Shown here one piece after another: positions 56,653 to 64,000 of a stretch of DNA of 64,000 nt (position 1 is the first letter of the stretch; the number at the start of each line of letters is the position of its first letter). The stretch is from Paraconiothyrium sp. Pb-2020. Its lineage: Eukaryota; Ascomycota; Dothideomycetes; Pleosporales; Didymosphaeriaceae. The notes under the pieces are model-generated. The model saw only the letters and a list, made by a program, of their open reading frames with translations, did not search any database and was not told the origin of the DNA. The stretch is from assembly GCA_022419385.1 (NCBI GenBank), contig JAJUBI010000007.1, forward strand, positions 1,273,768 to 1,337,767, in the 5' to 3' direction. The translations under genes were made by a program, and so were the position numbers.

Positions 56653-58412
56653 GTACTCTACTAGTCCGTGTTCATGGTTCTTGTAATTCACAATACGATA
56701 ATGGTGAGTTCCAAGTGCAGCGGCCGATCTCGCTGTCCGTCAAGACAGCTAGAGATTCAGCTGTATTTCTACTCTTAGTTCCAAGTAAGATAGATTGATC
56801 TTGTGCGCATGTCAGGGCTTGAGACTGATAGAACCAGGTTGTGAGCACCTCTGTCGGTCGACACAGTCAGTTATGGTCACGAACTAGGGCTTGAGACTTG
56901 ACGGATCGAGGCTTAAGCCTCTCCTAATGTCGAGACAGCCGAGTATATGGAGAAGTACTAGACTATCTCTTGCCGTTCCATAGCTATCCAGTACGAACAT
57001 GTTGCTGGTTAAGATCCTTACTTCCTCTAAGTTGCTAGCTTGGGCTTCGGTTTCTAGACATGCATTCTCTTTTCTACAAGACCAAATCAAATCAAACTCT
57101 TCCCTTCGATTCTGTCTATCCGCGGCCAGTCCGCGGCCAGTGAGCAGAGCATCTGACCCGCTGCATGCATGTCTTTCTATCAACATCCTTCCGTCACCGC
57201 AACTCCCACATCTACCCACCCCCATCCTTCATTGGCATCCTAGCTTTACCACTCACTCCGCTTCCGCTTCCACTCCCGCCCTTGCACCTATTTAGTCACA
57301 TTTCCATTCACGAGCACTTCCCCGATCCAGCAGGTCCAGCGTTGCAGCTATTCTCGAGGGGGTTAAATCTCACCTCACCTCACCCAACGACGTGTTTAAG
57401 TTTTACGGCTAGCAACCACACCTTCCTCCTCACCGGGCTCATCCCACGATGCGGACGTACGTTCTAGAAGCAACAGCAGGGTTACATGTAGAGCTGAATG
57501 GCTGGTGCACGTACGTCGGGGTCCAAAACAAGCGTAGGCGAGGGTGAGGCTGCGTGCATATACTTTGTTGAATAGCCGACTTTGCACTTCAAGTCTTATC
57601 GGATACACGATCCCGCAATTTATTGTAGCGGAGAGAGGCCAGCTCTGTACACGCACAGACAACTGCTTCTGGTGAGCCTTCTGGTCAGGCTTTGTTCAGC
57701 CAGCCTCGTTTCGTCGTGGTCATGCGTGCTTATCTTCACTGTGCGGAAGATGAGGGTCAAAGGATTGATGACGTGTGTTTAGTAACAAGTAGTATTGTTA
57801 TGAGAAATGCTGTTTCGATGTACTGCTGCGCCACACGTCAAATGATTGTACATATTCGAGGGGTTGCTCGTGCAGAACACTTGCACTGGTTTGGGACAGG
57901 AGATACGGTGTCGAGCCTATTCGAGAGCGACAACTCTGGGTCATAAATGCGCGTAGGCGGCCTCGAAGTGCCACCAGCGGTCTAGATCAGCGGCTACGAA
58001 CGGACGCAGGTCTCAATTGAGCCCTGCGAACGTGCTACGACGATGCAATCGTGCAGCCGTCTCGTTAGGAAACCACTTGGCCTTCACACGGAAGATGGAA
58101 GGCTATTAGGTACGGGTGTATACAGTCTTGCTCACTTATTGGAGGCAGGTCGAAGTGTAGCATTGTGATGCAGATATGAAGCTGCATGGTCTCCCCGCTT
58201 TTGATTGGAATGCCGCACTGTGCCGCACCTTCGAGGCGTAGATGTCAGCTTACCTGTTGACGATACGCGAGGACTCTTAATACAAAGTGTTCGTATCTAC
58301 ATGTTCATCGTTGTAATATTTCTGTCAATATTGTTAGGCACCCGTAGTGCTTGAACAAAACATCCGCTGTACGGTAAGTGCCTCTGATCATCCTGATCTT
58401 CCCACGGTTGCC
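56653..58412. other. Gene-poor stretch
   Basis: About 1.8 kb with no recognisable gene. A perfect short direct repeat of CGCGGCCAGTC/G lies at 57121-57141, and pyrimidine-rich runs lie at 57180-57300. The last 300 bp serve as the promoter side of the hydrolase gene. Confidence 0.4.
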
Positions 58413-59193
58413 ATGAGTGAAATCACGGCAATACTCGTCCATGGTGGTGGCCAGGGACCCTGGGCCTATGACCGTGTGAAGAGCAAACTCGAGGCACGTG
58501 GGACGTTCGGCCAAGTCATGGTGCCCAAGCTCGCAACTTCGGGTTCGACGAAGCATACCATGAGCGACGATATCGCGGTCGTGGAGCAGTCTCTGGAGGC
58601 GGCTCTTGCCACATCCTATGCCGTCGTGCTGGTGGGCCACTCAATCGGAGAAACCATTGCTGCCGCCGCACTACAAAAGCTGTTACCGGAAGATATTCGA
58701 AAGGTCAAGAGCCTCATTATGATTGCAGGTGTCATCATTCCGCCAGGAATGAGCGTGGCAGAGTTCGGTGCTCCACCGCCATACCTTGAGGTTAACGAGG
58801 TGCGCGTCCTCTTCATACTTCCTAGTAACATCGACTCACGCCCCACAGAACACGCGGAACTTCAAGAGAGAATTGCTTGCAACGCTGATGTACAACGACA
58901 TGGGCAAGACGGATCCCGAACTCGAGTCTTATATGGCGAAGAACGACTTCTCATCACAAGGTCTGTACGCGGAGAAATGTCCTTGGAGTCCATATAACGC
59001 CAAACAGGCGGCTCTTCCGTTGGTGTACATCATGACGGCCCAAGATCAGGTCTGCGCGATGCCTTATCAGCATATGTTCGTCGCCGGCATGCCAAAGGAA
59101 CAGACTACGGTTATCGAACCGGACGCAGGCCATATGGTGACTCTGACGGATCCTGACCGGATCGCAGACGAAATCGTTCGCGTTACAAAGTAG
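58413..59193 (+). CDS. Alpha/beta-hydrolase-fold protein
   Basis: Two exons: 58413-58799 and 58849-59193 (49-nt intron, GTGCGC...CAG), 243 residues. The start MSEITAILVHGGGQGPWAYD carries the oxyanion-hole segment HGGGQ. The nucleophile elbow is VVLVGHSIGE with Ser77. The acid is likely in YIMTAQDQVCAMPYQ, and the histidine in DAGHMVTLTDP. This is the compact esterase/hydroxynitrile-lyase-like layout, as in plant methylesterases and many fungal paralogues. No signal peptide, so probably cytosolic. The substrate cannot be told. The donor GTGCGC is not ideal, but the joint (EVNE-NTRNFKRELLATLMYND) restores a continuous frame. Confidence 0.85.
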
Positions 59194-60015
59194 AGACCCT
59201 GTTGTCTCTGGCTTGTCGCATCAAATCAAATAAGAAAATCAATCAGTATGCCACATAGTGTGACAAGGCTCAAGGTCTGCTGTCTTTCCGTGTGGTGAAT
59301 CGAGTTTCTTGGGTGAAGATGTGGTGTCACTCTTTCGTGCTTCACAGGTTTAACGGAGTTGGCTGCGTAGTTGGAATTTTCATCATAATGTCCGATGAGA
59401 GATTACGTATGCCTTTGCTGGCATAAGGGTCCCTAATCCATGCCCAAGAGCATGCATATGCAGACATTGTATATAAGGGAAGCGCAGGGTTATTGTGCAA
59501 CTCATCGTTGGGTTAGGGATCCCAATGGGTCGGCTCCAAAAGGGGACTGCGTGACCTGCTCCTAAGCGTTCTGCTGTTACCGGGCCGTAATGTTTGATTT
59601 TGCGATACTCGTCTTCCTCTGAAAGAAACCTAGGTTGATTGTATTGCTGGGTTGGTTCCTATCAAAGTATTCGGCTAGCAGAGTTGTGCTACTTCGGCAA
59701 GCGCAACCTAACGAAGGAAGGATCAGCCGAAGTTTTGCCCCTCCATCTCCCCATGTTTAGTCGTTTCAATTGGTTTGTATTGTAACACTCTATCTGTTAT
59801 TCTTCCCACACTGCATGTTTCAAATGTGAACATCGTGACTATCTTCGGTCTCACACGAATAAGATGAGGAGGACTCCTCACGCTCATTCTTTGCCCGTAT
59901 CCCGCTCGCCGCGCAAACAGCAAGCAAGGCTCCACTCGCTACGTTCTGGACGCCTTCAAAAGCCGGATCAAAACGCGGACCGCTCGACGGACTTTTGTTA
60001 GAGACCGTTTGTATC
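59194..60015. other. Intergenic, nothing certain
   Basis: About 820 bp between two plus-strand genes. A TATA-like TATATAAGG at about 59470 is too far from the next start to be assigned to it with confidence. No gene seen. Confidence 0.4.
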
Positions 60016-62281
60016 ATGGCTGTTTCAATCGTCGATCCTTGCCAGACACGTGCCTTTCATAATACCACGCAGAGGACGGTCCAGAACTTCTACGATGCAG
60101 TTGGTACCTCTGGTTGCTTGCTCACCTGCAACACGCGACGGAAGCACCAGGAGCTTCTCACTAGGGAAGCTCAGCCTGGAAGCTCTAATGGCGTCCGGTT
60201 CCAGCGAAGGAAGCAAATGCTTAGAACGCTAAGGGACGACATCGAGCATACATTCACTCTCGCTGAGCTGCAGGAATCGATCAAGAGTGGTTGCAAATCA
60301 TGCAAAGTGTTAAGGGCAATCTTTGAGCATGTCTCTCTCATTGATAAAAATGACAATCAACATGACGCGCACACCTCCTTCAACGTTAACATGACCTTTG
60401 TCCTGAAGAGGCGAAGACTGGTCAACAACCTGTTAGATATTCAGCAGATTGGACTGTTTAGTCCTTCAGGTATGCAGAGCCAAACGTGTGCTGTCATCGC
60501 TCTTCCAACCTACTATAGGCTACTCCGTTCAATTTCGCGCCATGCCTGAGTCATCGTTCCTATGTGGTGACACAGAATCACAAATGTCTATCGCACGAGC
60601 ATCACAGTGGCTAGGCGATTGCCTTCAACATCACAGAAGCTGTCGACCCAACACAACCTCACCTTTACCATCACGCATCATAGATGTCACCAATATCGTT
60701 AGAATGGGCTTAGAAGACGTGAAGCTCATAGAAACCCGACCTGGTGGGGTTGGAAAGTATGCGTGTCTAAGCCACTGCTGGGGAAAGGTCCCAATCAAAT
60801 GCTGCACTACTAGGGACACACTCGAAAAGGCACTGAATTTCATTGCCTGGGATTCAATGCCACGGAATTTTCAAGATGCTATCAAAATCACTCGGAGACT
60901 TCGAATACAGTACATTTGGATTGATTCGATATGCATCATCCAGAATGACCGCGACGATTGGGCGACCGAGTCTAAGAATATGGCACAGATATATAGAAAT
61001 TCTCACATCACCATCGCGGCAACTGCCTCTGCAGACTCAACAGGAGGCTGTTTTTCGAAGACGAATCCCGACATCTGTTTGCGTATCGATACAGATGATG
61101 GCAAATCATTCTTCGTTGGTGCCCGCACGTGCGACACCCTAGGGTTTCTGGAGCAGGAGGATGATGTTAAAAGGCGTCGTCCGTTGGAACAGCGAGCTTG
61201 GGTATACCAGGAGCGACTGCTTTCGCCGCGGTTTCTCTACTGCAATTATGGAGAGCTTGCTTTCAGATGTTTGGAGGGAAATTCATGCGAATGCGGGCGC
61301 GTTTCAATGGCTCCACATACGCTCAACACCAAACTGCCCATGGGAAAAATTAACACGAACCTCTTATTGGCTAAGGCTATATCGACCAAGAGTGCCGCCA
61401 TCCATGATTATTGGTGCGATCTAGTGTCAAAGTATATGCTACTAAACTTAACAAAACCGAGCGACATACTGCCGGCTATCTCGGGATGCGCTCGTGTGGT
61501 AGCAGAAATGACAGGAGACAGATATCTTGCGGGGAGTTGGAAGCGCTCTCTTGCGCGGTATCTAATTTGGTATAAGAAAGATGCAATGAGACAACCGAGG
61601 GGCGAATGGACGGCACCCACGTGGTCATGGGCTTCGATGGCTCCTGGCCAAGAGGTAGTATTCTACAAGAAAATGGACGTCAACGATCTCGCTCAGTCTC
61701 TTGAGAAATACACTGTTAATATTCGCTGCGAGCCGAAAAGCGCCAATAATGACATGGGAGAACTAGCTCCAGGGACTGGGTCTTTGAAATTCAAAGCGGA
61801 ACTGTTCCCGTGCTATATTCGCCGCTTCTGCTACCACAATCTCAGGGCAATGCAAAACGCTGGAGCCTCCGGCTCTCACCGCTGGAACTATCGTTTGCAC
61901 CAACAAGCCTACAGAAAGCTTAAGGAGGGGCTTTCGATGACGTTATGTGACGCGCCTATAGCAGGGATAGATACACATGGCGGTAACTTCCTATTGCAAC
62001 TTGATGCTCCTATCAGAGACTATGTAGACTGGCAAGAAATCCGCGGCTGCGTGCGGTGCGCGCTCGCCCAGGTCTGGCTCTTGCGAGCCGGGAAGATAGT
62101 TGAGGGTAATAAGCGTCAAGACTACTTTGTATTGCTAAGAAAAACCGATCTAAAGACGAATAGCTACGAAAGGGTTGGGATGACGGTCTTGGAGAGGCAA
62201 ACTGTTGATGAGAGGAGACGATGGTTCGAAGATGTTTGGGTGAAGGGCGTGTTGCCCGCAGACGACATCATTATCAACTAA
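60016..62281 (+). CDS. HET-domain (heterokaryon incompatibility) protein
   Basis: Two exons: 60016-60469 and 60519-62281 (49-nt intron), 738 residues. The HET domain lies at about 230-390: KYACLSHCWGKVPIKCCTTR, then LRIQYIWIDSICIIQNDRDD, WATESKNMAQIYRNSHITIA and ATASADSTGGCF, followed by RPLEQRAWVYQERLLSPRFL, the usual continuation. HET proteins trigger programmed cell death when incompatible strains fuse, and many paralogues of unknown partner exist per genome. The N-terminal 150 residues contain a Cys-rich element (SGCLLTCNTRRKHQ and KSGCKSCKVL) common in this type, and the C-terminal part is the usual variable region. No NACHT or WD repeats follow. The reading frame is intact. Confidence 0.92.
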
Positions 62282-62935
62282 GCAATCTTCAAAGCGGTTT
62301 CTTCACTGAACTTTATGGTAGATCGCAGAGAGTGCGATGTTCGTAGCAAACCCAACAGCACCTACCATATATCCGTGGCTGCAGCGTTGCATTGCAATAC
62401 ATATCTGAAACTAGTAGCCTGTCTCAGATGCATCAGTTGCAGCTTTGCGAGGCGTGTGTGACATACTAGGGCTACCGTTGTGAATTTCCGGGCTGTCTTA
62501 ATGTACCACGCCGTACGTCTTGTTATGCTGCCTGGTCCACTCGTGCGCTAAAACGAGGCGCAATCTATACTTCTTGAGTGGATAAGTCGGTCACGCGGGT
62601 ACATTGACTGGCGTTTGATTCTTTATTAATTATTACTATTTCGTACATTCACTGTGATGCTGCAATCATATCGACCATTACCATCAGCCAATTTCGACAC
62701 TCTACCATTTGCTGCTCTTACCAATGGCTAAAATTGAATATATATCTTCAATCTTCGTTTGTTCGGCCGTTCTCGTTCAATGATCTCGTGGAACTTTCGC
62801 CCCGCCGCTTGGACCGCCCTCCCCTCCTGAGAGTATATGAGGATACCCATTGTGATAGCTGAGTTTACCTTTAATTCCGCTCAAATCTAAACCCCTCTCC
62901 GACATTCGCTTCTCAGCTACTACAGCTAGAAAACA
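62282..62935. other. Intergenic, promoter side of the last gene
   Basis: About 650 bp with an AT-rich middle (including TATATATC near 62740) and a pyrimidine-rich stretch before the start at 62936. No gene seen. Confidence 0.4.
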
Positions 62936-64000
62936 ATGCCTGACCAGTCGGCCAGGGTCAATGGCGATGTTAAATACTTCGAGCGGCGTGTGTGGTTTGC
63001 CCCAAATCGAGAACCTGATCTAATACCCACGATCTCTATCGTTGAATTCGAGCGCGAGTTCTCCGGCAAACGCATCTTCACGCGCGAACTACTGGAGACA
63101 GCCGCAAAAACTATTGCGCTGGCTCGGGAACATACACCTATGGAAGACAGTGAGCACGTTGAGAACACAGAGGATGCTTGTATCGTTGTCAAGGCGCTTC
63201 GCCCCAACCAGAAAGATTTTGAATGGAAGCCACAGCCTATCCACTCAAAAGGAATCACGCTAGGATGGCAAAAGTATTATTACATGGTCGAAGCTGGAGA
63301 ATCGGCAAGACCATTTCGCTTCTTCTGTAGCCCACGCATCGCCGCCGATACCACTATTACGTGTACAAATACTTTATCGTTGGAGGACTCAGACTTACGC
63401 AAACGCGCGCGCGAGACGCCAGTATCAGACCCCCGTTTTGACTCGTTCTTAAAGACTCAAGATGCTTGGGAAGCGACCCAACAGTGGAAAAACCTGCAGC
63501 TTAAGCTCAAGGCATTCGCAGGCCAGCATCGCATCAAGAACATCGTCTGCGCTGGGCTGGGAACGTTGTATCCTCGGAAAGATCCGGAGCCTGACCCACG
63601 CTGCGAAGTTTGGAAATATTATGATCATCACCCGTTCTATCAACACCTTCTGGCCTGTTCTATCGCCAAATTCCTCGGCGAGACCTTCCCTCACCCCGAC
63701 AACTCAACCGGGGCTCTGCAAATCATGGCACATGATCCAGCATACACCAAGGCGGATCTTCAATTTCTTTCCCAGCTTCCTCAGCCAATTAGTATTGTTT
63801 CGGACCCCCATCATTATCTCACCATCACTCCGGAGACTCTTGTCGTGGGCATCCATGTGCCTGCTCCTGTCCACGAGATTGTGGCCGACATGTTGTATCC
63901 AAGTGGCCCAGCCGCTTGGCTTTGTGGAAAGATTCAAGGGGACCAGGATTGGCACAAAGAGGGTCGACTGTGGGAGTACGACAGTTGGACACCCCGAGTG
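62936..64000 (+). CDS. SRR1-like domain protein, cut by window end
   Basis: An open frame from the ATG at 62936 runs without a stop or visible intron for 355 codons to the window end, so the gene is partial. The middle reads HRIKNIVCAGLGTLYPR, then YQHLLACSIAKFLGETF, IMAHDPAYTKADLQFLSQLP, ISIVSDPHHYLTITPETLVV and HVPAPVHEIVADMLYP. That order (glycine-rich opening, helix, aspartate-proline strand, histidine-rich strand) fits the SRR1-like domain, named after the Arabidopsis clock protein SRR1 and found in many fungal proteins of unknown function; yeast Ber1 is a relative. The N-terminal 190 residues are fungal-specific. Identification is from remembered domain layout. Confidence 0.75.
   Translation, partial: MPDQSARVNGDVKYFERRVWFAPNREPDLIPTISIVEFEREFSGKRIFTRELLETAAKTIALAREHTPMEDSEHVENTEDACIVVKALRPNQKDFEWKPQPIHSKGITLGWQKYYYMVEAGESARPFRFFCSPRIAADTTITCTNTLSLEDSDLRKRARETPVSDPRFDSFLKTQDAWEATQQWKNLQLKLKAFAGQHRIKNIVCAGLGTLYPRKDPEPDPRCEVWKYYDHHPFYQHLLACSIAKFLGETFPHPDNSTGALQIMAHDPAYTKADLQFLSQLPQPISIVSDPHHYLTITPETLVVGIHVPAPVHEIVADMLYPSGPAAWLCGKIQGDQDWHKEGRLWEYDSWTPRV

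Noticed and set aside
57115..57145. Short perfect direct repeat CGCGGCCAGTC/G
   Set aside because: Only two 10-bp copies side by side with no wider context; too little to call a feature of interest.

Overview
The window is nuclear DNA of a filamentous ascomycete (Pezizomycotina), most likely a dothideomycete. The evidence is short introns (mostly 45-90 nt) with GT..AG ends and CTAAC/CTGAC-type branch sites, and families typical of these fungi: CFEM/Pth11-like receptors, a HET-domain protein, a tachykinin-type regulator, But2 and hevein domains. Gene order shows no operons; genes lie on both strands, separated by 0.1-3 kb. Exon joints below were worked out by reading splice sites by eye and checking that reading phases match; they have not been tested against transcripts.

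Left part (1-14 kb): an uncharacterised gene with a doubtful reading frame (304-1859, minus), a poorly coding GC-rich stretch, the RNA polymerase III subunit RPC17/RPC9, the box C/D snoRNP protein NOP58, which shares a 381-bp divergent promoter with an Arp10/Arp11-like actin-related protein, a threonine-type asparaginase, a cupin protein and a short protein with a degenerate F-box-like start.

Middle (14-43 kb): a CFEM-Pth11-like receptor, a gene-poor 3-kb stretch, a small charged protein interrupted by an in-frame TAG, a second Pth11-like receptor, a class C beta-lactamase-fold hydrolase, a large secreted cell-wall protein combining a PIR-like region, two hevein domains and a But2 domain, an MFS (DHA1) exporter convergent with a GH92 alpha-mannosidase, an unrecognised 507-residue protein, V-ATPase subunit d (VMA6) divergent from a low-complexity nuclear protein, and a secreted five-Asp-box sialidase-fold hydrolase.

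Right part (43-64 kb): a tachykinin-family regulator, two gene-poor stretches, the PKA regulatory subunit, a CBM48/cruciform-binding-like protein with a mosaic of internal repeats, a 120-bp inverted-repeat element next to an orphan 262-residue gene, an alpha/beta hydrolase, a HET-domain protein, and the first 355 codons of an SRR1-like protein cut off by the window end.

No tRNA, rRNA, CRISPR array or intact transposon was recognised. Housekeeping genes (RPC17, NOP58, VMA6, PKA-R) alternate with accessory cell-surface and secreted genes, and nothing shows a biosynthetic cluster. The most interesting items are the multidomain cell-wall protein, the possible stop-codon readthrough at 20198, the inverted-repeat element at 55617-55736 and the repeat mosaic in the CBM48 protein.
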